Source: a virus. From it: a stretch of 45,902 nucleotides of DNA. A model generated the notes under the pieces. That model did no database searches. It saw nothing but the letters and a program-made list of their open reading frames with translations, and was not told the DNA's origin. Numbering within the stretch: position 1 is the first letter of the stretch; every line of letters begins with the position of its first letter. Shown piece after piece: positions 16,142 to 23,708 of this stretch. The stretch is from positions 1 through 45,902 of the IMG/VR virus record IMGVR_UViG_3300031787_000210; one strand, written 5' to 3'. The position numbers and the translations under genes are program-made.

Positions 16142-17338
16142 TTATTTTGTTAAGAATTTAAGAAGTGTTTTATTAAGCATTAATGACTTGAAAGCATTTG
16201 TATTACCATTATAGATTTCTTTAACAATTCTATATTTCAAATCTACAGCAAATATTTCTTCATTCATCAAAAGTGCTAAACGATCTATAATTGATTTTTC
16301 AATTTTATTTTCTTTACTATAGTATAAGCTATAGTTAATAATACGAATTGCTAACAGTGAAGCTAAATCTGCTCTATAATTTTTATCTTTACCAATAATT
16401 CCCTTAAGTGTTTTAACTACATAATCTTCTTTTTCATGAGTTAAAATATCTTGAGGTGAAATCAATTTATCCAATTTATTATGAATAAACATAGTAAACG
16501 CTGTTGTAAATTCAGGCCCAACACAACCTTCACCAATCATTTGAACTAAACTAAGATCTCTTTCAAATGATTCTAATGATGAAATTGAATTAAAGAATGT
16601 TGTGATGCTTCTTGAGTTAGTTTTTGTATTAACAAATTCTGGATGTTTTAAAAGAAAGTTAATACATCGGCCATCAATTTGACTATTCTCAGCCCAAACT
16701 GCCCAACAGTTAATATCAAATTTTAAATTAACTGAGATGAATCGTGTTTTTTGAGCATTATCAATACTGTTTACAAGATAGTCTCCGTTATCAGGATTAC
16801 TTGTTAATAGGATATGCCAATCTTTAGGTAGTGACCAACTAATATATTGCTGTCTATCAATTAGTTCCATAACAGCTTGAATAAATCTAATATCAGCTCT
16901 ATTCCAATCATCCAACAACAAAATACCACCTGTTGTTTTACCTGCAATCCATTCAGGTGGACAGTAACCCATTCTATTTTTACCTGTAGTTGACCAATTC
17001 TTTTTATGATAATCTTCTACAGCATGTTCATCAATCCATTCTGTTTTTGAACCATCAGTCATTTCAAATTGACGGATTGGAAATCCTACTAAGTCACCTA
17101 ATTCTTCGATTTGGGCGAGGTTCAATTTAACAAAATTCAAATTCATTTCTTTTGCTAATTGAACAACCATTGAAGTTTTACCAATACCTGAGTCACCAAT
17201 GATTTCTACTGATACTGGTGGTTTATTATTGGCTTGTAGGAAGCGATTGTTATTAATAATGTGAGACATAAATAATTTTGCCTCATCAATGTTTAGAGAA
17301 ACTTGCTGTTGTTTGGTTGCAGTTTTTGTTTTAGCCAT
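16142..17338 (-). CDS. MoxR-type AAA+ ATPase (398 aa)
   Basis: An AAA+ ATPase. Walker A GDSGIGKT is at residues 48-55, Walker B GGILLLDDWNRAD at about 137-149, and a sensor-1-like LLTSNPDNGDY follows the sequence RQQYISWSLPKDWHI. An Arg in NAQKTRFISVNL could be the finger. MoxR proteins are chaperone-like remodellers that work with VWA-domain partners for protein or metal-cofactor maturation. The VWA partner is the gene just upstream (17390-18571). The phage version is compact and cytoplasmic. Confidence 0.85.
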   Translation of the reverse strand: MAKTKTATKQQQVSLNIDEAKLFMSHIINNNRFLQANNKPPVSVEIIGDSGIGKTSMVVQLAKEMNLNFVKLNLAQIEELGDLVGFPIRQFEMTDGSKTEWIDEHAVEDYHKKNWSTTGKNRMGYCPPEWIAGKTTGGILLLDDWNRADIRFIQAVMELIDRQQYISWSLPKDWHILLTSNPDNGDYLVNSIDNAQKTRFISVNLKFDINCWAVWAENSQIDGRCINFLLKHPEFVNTKTNSRSITTFFNSISSLESFERDLSLVQMIGEGCVGPEFTTAFTMFIHNKLDKLISPQDILTHEKEDYVVKTLKGIIGKDKNYRADLASLLAIRIINYSLYYSKENKIEKSIIDRLALLMNEEIFAVDLKYRIVKEIYNGNTNAFKSLMLNKTLLKFLTK

Positions 17339-17389
17339 AACTTTTATTTTTGTTTATAATATTAATATATGTTGAAACTTCTTGTAAGC

Positions 17390-18571
17390 CTAGAGATTGA
17401 TTTTAATAACATTACCCCAACCATTTTCTTTTGTTTCTTCTATATTAGCACCTTTAGAACATAATACTGTTAATACAGGTTTAAATGAATTTTTAGTGCG
17501 TTCACCTATATGTCCATCAGTTAAAATAATTAAACTGTTATAGTTTTTATGTTCATTAAAGTATTCAATAAATGGATTCATATCTGTACCTCCTCTACCT
17601 TTAACATATTCTGGTGTTTTACCTTCATATGGATAGACATTATGTATAGCAGCGTCTCCTTCAGCTACTGTGATTGAGACTCCTGTTTTCCACATATGAT
17701 AAATCTCATTAAAAAACTCTACTAAGTCTGCTTGACCAACTGAGCCAGAAGTATCTACTCCAACTAAAACATGTTTTTTAGGTTTAATTTTTAATGCTGG
17801 ATTTGGAGTGAATCTTTTATTAAGTTTACGTCTTGTTTTTTTAGTGTATACTTTAGGTGAGGAACTAAAGAATCTTCTAAAATAAGATTTCCAATCATAT
17901 GATGGAGGTGTTTTTTCAAACAGTGAATCAATATAATCTTTTAATTCAGAAGGTATAAATCCTCTATCTTTTTGAGAATTAACTATCTCTCTAATTTGAT
18001 GTTCTATTTGAGCTTTAGCTAATTTCTTTTCAGCTTCAGATAATGAGTCAAATTCTTTCCATGTTGGATGTAATCCTTGACCATCACCTCTTAAATTATC
18101 TAATAATTCATATAGTCCAGGACTTGTTCCTTCGTTAAGTGATTTTTGTAGTAGTCTATAATATTCTTTAGTACCTGCTTTTAATGGTAAATTAAGTTCT
18201 GGAAATGAACTTGGTAAAAGAATATCTGGTGATGGGTAATAATCAGGAGTTAAATACTGATTGATTTCAATATCAGCGGCTACATTATGTAATTCTTGAT
18301 CTGGGAAGTCATCTTTATCTTCTAAATGACCAAAACATATATGGAGTAGTTCATGTTTAAGAAGACCTATTTTCTTCTTATCATTTGATAAACTATTCCA
18401 AAATTCTTCATTAACTAATAGTTGATAGTTAATTCCTTGTAAGCATACTCCAGCAGTAGGAATATCGTTTCTAACATTTTTGTTTAATGTTGATAGGAAT
18501 ACACCATAGAATGGCTCACTAAACATTAGTTGCTTCCCAATTCGGGATAGATCGTTGTGAATATCAGACAT
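17390..18571 (-). CDS. VWA-like / putative metallopeptidase protein (DUF2201-type, 393 aa)
   Basis: Two domains. The N-terminal ~110 residues carry a zinc-peptidase-like motif HELLHICFGH (His73, Glu74, His77), followed by NVAADIEIN as in the DUF2201 family. The C-terminal part has a VWA-like fold with a MIDAS-type motif VGVDTSGSVG near residue 270 and a later GRGGTDMNPF. This is the standard partner of MoxR AAA+ ATPases, encoded 50 bases downstream. It could be a protease regulated by the ATPase, or a metal-dependent scaffold in a remodelling machine. All key residues appear intact. Confidence 0.82.
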   Translation of the reverse strand: MSDIHNDLSRIGKQLMFSEPFYGVFLSTLNKNVRNDIPTAGVCLQGINYQLLVNEEFWNSLSNDKKKIGLLKHELLHICFGHLEDKDDFPDQELHNVAADIEINQYLTPDYYPSPDILLPSSFPELNLPLKAGTKEYYRLLQKSLNEGTSPGLYELLDNLRGDGQGLHPTWKEFDSLSEAEKKLAKAQIEHQIREIVNSQKDRGFIPSELKDYIDSLFEKTPPSYDWKSYFRRFFSSSPKVYTKKTRRKLNKRFTPNPALKIKPKKHVLVGVDTSGSVGQADLVEFFNEIYHMWKTGVSITVAEGDAAIHNVYPYEGKTPEYVKGRGGTDMNPFIEYFNEHKNYNSLIILTDGHIGERTKNSFKPVLTVLCSKGANIEETKENGWGNVIKINL

Positions 18572-18607
18572 AACCTTTTATTTTATTTATAATATAAAAA
18601 TATGAAT

Positions 18608-18623
18608 GGCCTCCTAGGAGGCC
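18608..18623 (-). terminator. Perfect 16-bp palindromic hairpin between the tagged AT-hook gene and the VWA gene
   Basis: GGCCTCCTAGGAGGCC is a perfect palindrome in an otherwise AT-rich gap (18572-18649). On the minus strand it is followed by ATTCATATTTTTAT, so it is probably a weak terminator after the 172-aa gene. An operator for the VWA gene is the alternative. Confidence 0.55.
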
Positions 18624-18649
18624 AAACAAATTATTAAAGAGGAAATTTT

Positions 18650-19168
18650 TTAGATAATTCCTGCTAATTTTTTCATTCGTGAGAATGATTCATTTAGTTG
18701 TGTTTCTTCTAATTCTTCTTCCTCTTCTCCACCTGTCTCACCAGATTGCATTGCAGCTCTTAAATCACTCATCATTCCAGGTTCAGCACTTTTAGCTGGT
18801 CTTCCTCTTTTACCTGCTGATGGAGCTTTTTCTTTTTTAGGTCTTGATAAACCTCCTAAACTTAAAACACCAGATTTAATTAATGAGCGTGTTTCATCAT
18901 TTAATGTAGAAAGTTTATAACCTGAGTTGATTTCTTTTAATTTATTTATAAGATTCTTACGATCAACACCAGTTTCACCTGCTTCCATGATAATTTCAAT
19001 CATATCAGCTACCCACTTATGAGTATCTGAGTTATCGAATAATTCTTTAAGTCTATTAGCTTTGTCAGCGTTAGCTATAACAAAGTTATTAGAGATGCGG
19101 CCTTGTTTAGCCTCATCCATCTCATCAAGGATCATTTCTCTAATAGCGTTATACAATTTATCTTTCAT
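18650..19168 (-). CDS. Tagged winged-helix / AT-hook protein (172 aa)
   Basis: In order: an N-terminal amphipathic leader ending MDE19/A; a winged-helix-like region (about 50-105, IIMEAGETGVDRKNLINKLK to SGVLSLGGL); an AT-hook-like GKRGRPAKS (about 119-127); an acidic stretch; and a C-terminal LNE/SFSRMKKLAGII. The last motif is shared with the scaffold C-terminus and two other proteins. Visible features point to DNA binding. The two terminal tags suggest that it is built into the prohead and trimmed by the protease. It lies alone between a promoter-like motif and a palindromic hairpin. Confidence 0.6.
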   Translation of the reverse strand: MKDKLYNAIREMILDEMDEAKQGRISNNFVIANADKANRLKELFDNSDTHKWVADMIEIIMEAGETGVDRKNLINKLKEINSGYKLSTLNDETRSLIKSGVLSLGGLSRPKKEKAPSAGKRGRPAKSAEPGMMSDLRAAMQSGETGGEEEEELEETQLNESFSRMKKLAGII

Positions 19169-19184
19169 GAATGTAGTATTTATT

Positions 19185-19194
19185 TATAAATATT
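19185..19194 (-). promoter_or_regulatory. Late-promoter-like motif before the tagged AT-hook gene
   Basis: AATATTTATAAATAAAT on the minus strand, 17 nt before the ATG. The remaining gap up to 19269 holds no convincing gene. Confidence 0.5.
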
Positions 19195-19269
19195 CAAGAA
19201 AAAATAAAATTAAATGTTCTCAATGAAATCAGGGAATTCATTATCTTCCATAGCCCAGTAAAATTTATG

Positions 19270-20610
19270 TTATGATAATAAATATTCAGCTACATAAATT
19301 CCTTGTGCTCCACTAACAGTAATCCCACGAGCACTTAAAGCATCTCCTACAAAATGTACATTTGGATATTCTGTTAATGCCAAATTCTTATAGTCAACTA
19401 ATGGTTCAGGACTTAAATATTTTACTTCGGGAATATATATACCCCAATCATCACCCATTTCAGGAAATACTTTTTTCATATCATCAATAAAATTAACAAT
19501 ATATTCAAAGTATGGATTCATCACCTCAGTAACCTTAATTAGTTCTAACCAATCAATTTGAATAGAAGAAACTGTATTTCCCTCAGATGTTAATCCTGGT
19601 TTACGAGTATCACCTGGTGAGTAAAATAAACCAGTACCATTTTCTTGTAATTTAGATACTACTTCTCTTGACCATTCAAACGGATTTTCAATGCCTTTGA
19701 TTTCCATTAAGATACCAAAGTTAGTCATTTGGTTTTCAAATTCCTTACCTTTCTTAGCATGACCATTGTAAGTAACATCACCATATGTTTCTTCTACTGC
19801 TACATAAGCTGCGTTATTGTTTGTACAAAATGAACGAAGTGATACGTTATCAAACTTTTGATATAGTTTGAAGTCATAACTAACATCAATTAGTTTTTGG
19901 AAGTATTTTTGTGGTGCTTCGAATCTACAGCCTATTTGGACTGATTTAGGTTCGGTTGGTAATTTATAATCATCTGCTAGTTGTTTACCAAAATCAATAC
20001 CTGATTTACCTACTGCAAATATAAGAGTATCATAATGATGAGTATCGAAATGTTCTCCATTTTCATCTATCCATTTACCATAGCATGTTCCTCCAGTAAA
20101 TAAAGGATCACCATCATTATCAAAATCAATTTTAATTATTTCAGTTTCCCAATGAAATTCAACACCTTTATCAACTAAATATTGGTACCATGCTTTAGCA
20201 ATCTCATGTAGGTAATTCGAACCAATATGCCATACAGGAAATAAACGTAAACCAAAATATGGTTTAATAAAATCAGGTTCAGCTTGTGGATCAGAACAAA
20301 AGATTTCTTCTGGTTTAGGATGGAAACGTCTAAAGTTACTAATAACTTGATCCATCAATTCCATTGCTTTTTCTTCACCACAGTATTTACTTAATACACC
20401 TCCAATTGCTGTATGGTATGTTAATTTACCATCACTCCAACCACCTGCACCTAACATGCCAGTCATAACTTCTTCAGGTAAACGATTGTGTGGATCATTT
20501 CCTTTATCAATAATAGTGATAAGTTCACCTGGATAACCATTATCCACTAATTTGGTAGCAGCATTAATGCCTGCTACACCTGCACCAATAATTACTATCT
20601 TTTTGTCCAT
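19270..20610 (-). CDS. FAD-dependent oxidoreductase (446 aa)
   Basis: A complete flavoprotein dehydrogenase-like enzyme. The N-terminal dinucleotide-binding motif is GAGVAG (residues 9-14). An IIDKG acid follows at the end of the second strand. The C-terminal FAD-contact motif is VHFVGDALSARGITVSGAQG (close to the end). The overall plan resembles uncharacterised FAD-dependent dehydrogenases (COG2509-like). The substrate is unknown. Such full-length flavoenzymes are unusual in phages and may act on host metabolism or tRNA. The start overlaps the upstream glycosylase-like gene by 16 bases. All expected FAD motifs are present, so it is probably functional. Confidence 0.8.
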   Translation of the reverse strand: MDKKIVIIGAGVAGINAATKLVDNGYPGELITIIDKGNDPHNRLPEEVMTGMLGAGGWSDGKLTYHTAIGGVLSKYCGEEKAMELMDQVISNFRRFHPKPEEIFCSDPQAEPDFIKPYFGLRLFPVWHIGSNYLHEIAKAWYQYLVDKGVEFHWETEIIKIDFDNDGDPLFTGGTCYGKWIDENGEHFDTHHYDTLIFAVGKSGIDFGKQLADDYKLPTEPKSVQIGCRFEAPQKYFQKLIDVSYDFKLYQKFDNVSLRSFCTNNNAAYVAVEETYGDVTYNGHAKKGKEFENQMTNFGILMEIKGIENPFEWSREVVSKLQENGTGLFYSPGDTRKPGLTSEGNTVSSIQIDWLELIKVTEVMNPYFEYIVNFIDDMKKVFPEMGDDWGIYIPEVKYLSPEPLVDYKNLALTEYPNVHFVGDALSARGITVSGAQGIYVAEYLLS

Positions 20611-21068
20611 TCAGGTTGATTATTTAATTTGTTATAATTTAATTTTTTTACACCTAACTTATCTAATATATAAAAATTTCTATATGAGGCCAAAGTATTA
20701 GTTCCTTTAAACTCATCAGGCATACATTGTGGAGGAGCAACAAATCCATTATCTGGGAGATTGGGTTCATTTTGCTCTAACCATTCTAGTACTTCTTTTG
20801 TTTTATGAGGTTTACCATAACGTTTTTTAAATTCCTCACATATTTCAAGACCATGTTTAACTAACCATCTATAATGTTGTATAGATGCTCTAGTCCATTT
20901 AGTTGATGGATGATTTTTATGAGCACGTTTGTATGGAGCTGTTCCACCTGCTTCCCAATGTGCAGTACAACACATTTGAGCACTTTCAATTTGCATTTTA
21001 CGAATGTGATCGTCTGCCAATTCACGTGCTGCGATGATTGGGTCTTCATTAATATAAAATATATTCAT
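20595..21068 (-). CDS. Conserved phage protein, possibly pyrimidine-dimer glycosylase-like (157 aa)
   Basis: The pattern NIFYINEDPIIAARELADDHI, KMQIESAQMCCTAHW, HKNHPSTKWTRASIQHYRWL, RYGKPHKT and QCMPDEFKGTNTLASYRNFY marks a family common in cyanophages and other large phages. Some members are annotated as related to T4 endonuclease V (DenV), partly because of the ELAD.H helix, but I do not see the full DenV catalytic layout, so I hold the function open. It is coupled to the FAD oxidoreductase by an overlap. It may be a DNA repair enzyme or an unknown phage enzyme. Confidence 0.6.
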   Translation of the reverse strand: MNIFYINEDPIIAARELADDHIRKMQIESAQMCCTAHWEAGGTAPYKRAHKNHPSTKWTRASIQHYRWLVKHGLEICEEFKKRYGKPHKTKEVLEWLEQNEPNLPDNGFVAPPQCMPDEFKGTNTLASYRNFYILDKLGVKKLNYNKLNNQPEWTKR

Positions 21069-21111
21069 ACAATCAAATATAACTTATATTTTTTAGTAAG
21101 CCAAAATAAAG

Positions 21112-21133
21112 GTGGCCCGCAAAAGCGGGCCAC
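21112..21133 (-). terminator. Rho-independent terminator after the 327-aa tagged protein
   Basis: GTGGCCCGC (21112-21120) pairs perfectly with GCGGGCCAC (21125-21133) around a 4-nt loop. On the minus strand it is followed by CTTTATTTT. It lies in the 118-base gap before the glycosylase-like gene, and nothing else is evident there. Confidence 0.85.
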
Positions 21134-21186
21134 TACTCCATTAATTATTTTAAGCGAACAGGCAATGAATCTGCTCTATAATAGAT

Positions 21187-22170
21187 TTATATGCTTTGGA
21201 TTTGATCAAGAGTAAATCCTAATTTAGCAGCTAACTCTTCTAATTGGGGTTGAATTTCTTCTGATTCTTTTGCATTCGCATACTCAGCATCATAAGTTAG
21301 TAAACTAGCTATTTTTTCGACAGATGAGAAATACTTAGATCCTTTCATTCTTGTTATTTCTACTTTAATTCGTTCTTTTTCTTCTCTAGCATTATCTACC
21401 ACATCAACTTCTTCTCCAGTTTCTTCATCTGTAAAAGTACCATATCCTTGATCTTCTGTATAATCGTAGCTTACATAGGATTGGATTAATGATAGTAGAT
21501 CTTCTGTTTCTTCTTCAAATAACGCTTCTACTTCTTCTACTTCTTTAATTTTTTCTTTATATTCATTCTCAGTAATTAAACCTGCTAATTTTTGCATGTA
21601 TAAGAATGATTCATTCATCATTTCTTTTTCTTCTTTTTTAAGTACTTTTTTCAAGATTGCTCCAGCTACACGTTCACCAGCTTCTTCTGAACCATATCTT
21701 TTAGCAGCAGATTTAGCGATTTTAGCAAATCCTTTACCTTTTTTACCAATGTCTGTTCCTTTTTCAAAACGGGCTTCTTCAATTTCTTCTAATTGAGGAC
21801 CAGCTTCAGGATCCATTTCATCAATAGCTACTTCATCAATCACCGCTTCTTCTCCCATACCTTCATTTTCCATAGTATCTTCTTTACCAGCTTTAGATTT
21901 CATTTTTTCAAGAATCTTTTCAGCTTTCTTTTTATACTTTTGGAGTTCCTTGATTTCCTTTTCAAGATTTTTCTTTTTAGCTTCGTCAATCATATCATGG
22001 TAAGCTTCATCTAAGCCTTCCATGTTAAGTTTTTTCTCACGAAGTTCAATAGCTTCATCACAAGCTCTAATTTTAGCTTCTTGAGCTGCTACATTGCCTG
22101 AAGTTTCTACTTCACGAATATATTCTTGGATTGATTCTTTAATAATTTGTCTAAGTGATGTTGAGTTCAT
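21187..22170 (-). CDS. Tagged phage protein with internal MQKLAGL motif (327 aa)
   Basis: The N-terminal leader LRQIIKESIQEYIRE20/V ends in I-x-Glu at residue 20. A helical Lys/Glu region follows, then a basic segment IGKKGKGFAKIAKSAAKRYG (about 143-162) that I know from marine phage proteins. Then comes MNE/SFLYMQKLAGLITENEY and an acidic C-terminal region. The basic middle could bind DNA. The LNE-type site plus MQKLAGL matches the scaffold-associated motif. This suggests a polyprotein-like internal head protein, cut at several Glu sites. A promoter-like motif and a terminator bracket the gene. Confidence 0.6.
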   Translation of the reverse strand: MNSTSLRQIIKESIQEYIREVETSGNVAAQEAKIRACDEAIELREKKLNMEGLDEAYHDMIDEAKKKNLEKEIKELQKYKKKAEKILEKMKSKAGKEDTMENEGMGEEAVIDEVAIDEMDPEAGPQLEEIEEARFEKGTDIGKKGKGFAKIAKSAAKRYGSEEAGERVAGAILKKVLKKEEKEMMNESFLYMQKLAGLITENEYKEKIKEVEEVEALFEEETEDLLSLIQSYVSYDYTEDQGYGTFTDEETGEEVDVVDNAREEKERIKVEITRMKGSKYFSSVEKIASLLTYDAEYANAKESEEIQPQLEELAAKLGFTLDQIQSI

Positions 22171-22184
22171 TTGGATTATTTTGT

Positions 22185-22193
22185 TATAAATAT
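22185..22193 (-). promoter_or_regulatory. Late-promoter-like motif before the 327-aa gene
   Basis: ATATTTATAACAAAAT on the minus strand, 15 nt before the ATG, extended form. Confidence 0.5.
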
Positions 22194-22194
22194 G

Positions 22195-23463
22195 TTAAGA
22201 TTTGTAAATTTTTAATTTTAATGTACCGTTCCCTTTAATAACACGATGGAACATATGTCTTGGTATAAAGATTGATTCATTCAATGAAGTTGGTAACTGG
22301 TTATCTAATTGTATTTTCCAATTGGTATCACCTAAAATTTCAATAGTACGATCTTCATTATCACGATGCCATTTTAATTCAATAGGATCTATATTTTCAT
22401 TAAACTCACGAATAATATATTTGTCTGTTACTTCAAGATCTTTATATGGTTTTATTTCCTCATCTAAATCTTCTAAACCAGTATCATCTTTTTTAAGATC
22501 TTTTTCAATAGATCTCATCTCTCCCATAGCCCAATTCTTTTGAGCTGAAGTGAGTTTATTATTTACTACATTCTCAATAAATTCAATGAATTCATCTTCT
22601 TCCAATTTATACACCTCCGTAAAAAACAGTTCTCTAACACGAGCGTCATCTATATTACTTTCAACATATAAGTTGTTTAAAGCGTCATATATAAATTTAC
22701 CATACTGGAGATCACGTGGTTCATTAGACAATTTATCTACAGCTCCAATTACTGCTTTGTTTTGTTCTAAATCTTTACCAAAGCCTTGTGTACCAACAAT
22801 TTCATATAGACCTTTTACAATCTCATGAACTAACATTGGGAAACAAAGTGCTCTAGCTTTAATAACAAACTGTTCAGTATCTTCATCATAAACCATTTCG
22901 CTTTCACCACCTGCCATTTTTTGGCCTTGTTCTAAGGCAGCTAACATCATAGCGATAGCATTTTCATCATCATAAATTCCAAATACTTGTTTTAGAATTT
23001 CACCATACTTATCTACTAAAGAATCATCCAATAAATCTAAATATTCTCTGAATAAATAAAAAGCAAATGAGCCTCTAATTGAGGCGCCTTGAGTAATACC
23101 ATTTATAATACGACGTTTTGCTTTTAAAGCCTCTGGTGTATTAGCATCTTCTACTGGTGTTTCATCTCCAGATGAAGATAAATTTATATTGTCTTCTATT
23201 TTAGCATCAATTCTAATATTAGCATAGTCGATAATAGGGTATGCTTGTGTAACCATATCAACAGCAATCTGAGATAAAACATTACGATGTGGTTTTTCAG
23301 CTTCTATAATTTCACCTAATATTTTTTGTGAACTCATTAATGTTTGCATTAATGATTTATTACCAAGCATCTGCTTTAAAGATTGACCTGACTTGCCTTT
23401 TAAGGCGGCCATTGTTTCAGGTTTGAATATCTTCTCGTATTCGACTTCTAATAAGTTAGCCAT
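22195..23463 (-). CDS. Conserved T4-like phage protein (422 aa), unknown function
   Basis: Likely a structural or morphogenesis protein conserved in marine T4-like phages, judging by general style. Visible parts: an N-terminal helical region (LKGKSGQSLKQMLGNKSLMQ), a central ARALCFPMLVHEIVKGLYEIVG helix, an acidic region (about 330-355), and a C-terminal beta-rich end (FIPRHMFHRVIKGNGTLKLKIY). No catalytic motif is certain; VHEIVK is not a full HExxH. The ATG overlaps the TAA of the preceding tagged gene, so expression is coupled to it. Confidence 0.6.
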   Translation of the reverse strand: MANLLEVEYEKIFKPETMAALKGKSGQSLKQMLGNKSLMQTLMSSQKILGEIIEAEKPHRNVLSQIAVDMVTQAYPIIDYANIRIDAKIEDNINLSSSGDETPVEDANTPEALKAKRRIINGITQGASIRGSFAFYLFREYLDLLDDSLVDKYGEILKQVFGIYDDENAIAMMLAALEQGQKMAGGESEMVYDEDTEQFVIKARALCFPMLVHEIVKGLYEIVGTQGFGKDLEQNKAVIGAVDKLSNEPRDLQYGKFIYDALNNLYVESNIDDARVRELFFTEVYKLEEDEFIEFIENVVNNKLTSAQKNWAMGEMRSIEKDLKKDDTGLEDLDEEIKPYKDLEVTDKYIIREFNENIDPIELKWHRDNEDRTIEILGDTNWKIQLDNQLPTSLNESIFIPRHMFHRVIKGNGTLKLKIYKS

Positions 23464-23708
23464 TATTTTTTAAGTTTTAAAAAACGCTGAGCGATTTTGT
23501 TAGCTAGTTCTTTTTCTTCTTCTTTTAATGCTTTAGGTTTAGGTTGAACACCAGGAGCGGGTTTGTCAAATCCTCTACGTTTTGGAGTAGTACCTGGTTT
23601 AGTAGTTGGTGGGGCAGTAGTTTTTTCTTTTTCTTTAGCAGGAGCATTTTCCTTTAAGATAGAATAAATTTCCTCACGAATAATTTCTTTTAATTTCTCT
23701 AAGTTCAT
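23463..23708 (-). CDS. Small basic tagged protein (81 aa)
   Basis: An N-terminal amphipathic leader KLKEIIREEIYSILKE ends with L-x-Glu at residue 20, followed by N-A-P-A. The rest is Lys/Pro/Thr-rich and basic (PTTKPGTTPKRRGFDKPAPG) with a C-terminal helix. A small, basic, leader-bearing product is exactly the plan of T4 internal proteins (IPI to IPIII); the assignment is inference. It overlaps the next gene by one base and the previous gene's end by four. Confidence 0.6.
   Translation of the reverse strand: MNLEKLKEIIREEIYSILKENAPAKEKEKTTAPPTTKPGTTPKRRGFDKPAPGVQPKPKALKEEEKELANKIAQRFLKLKK

Noticed and set aside
19195-19269. Short ORF in the gap after the FAD oxidoreductase gene (a peptide reading MEDNEFPDFIENI).
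   Set aside because: Only about 13-19 codons with no support for its start; it may be a remnant, but I cannot tell.
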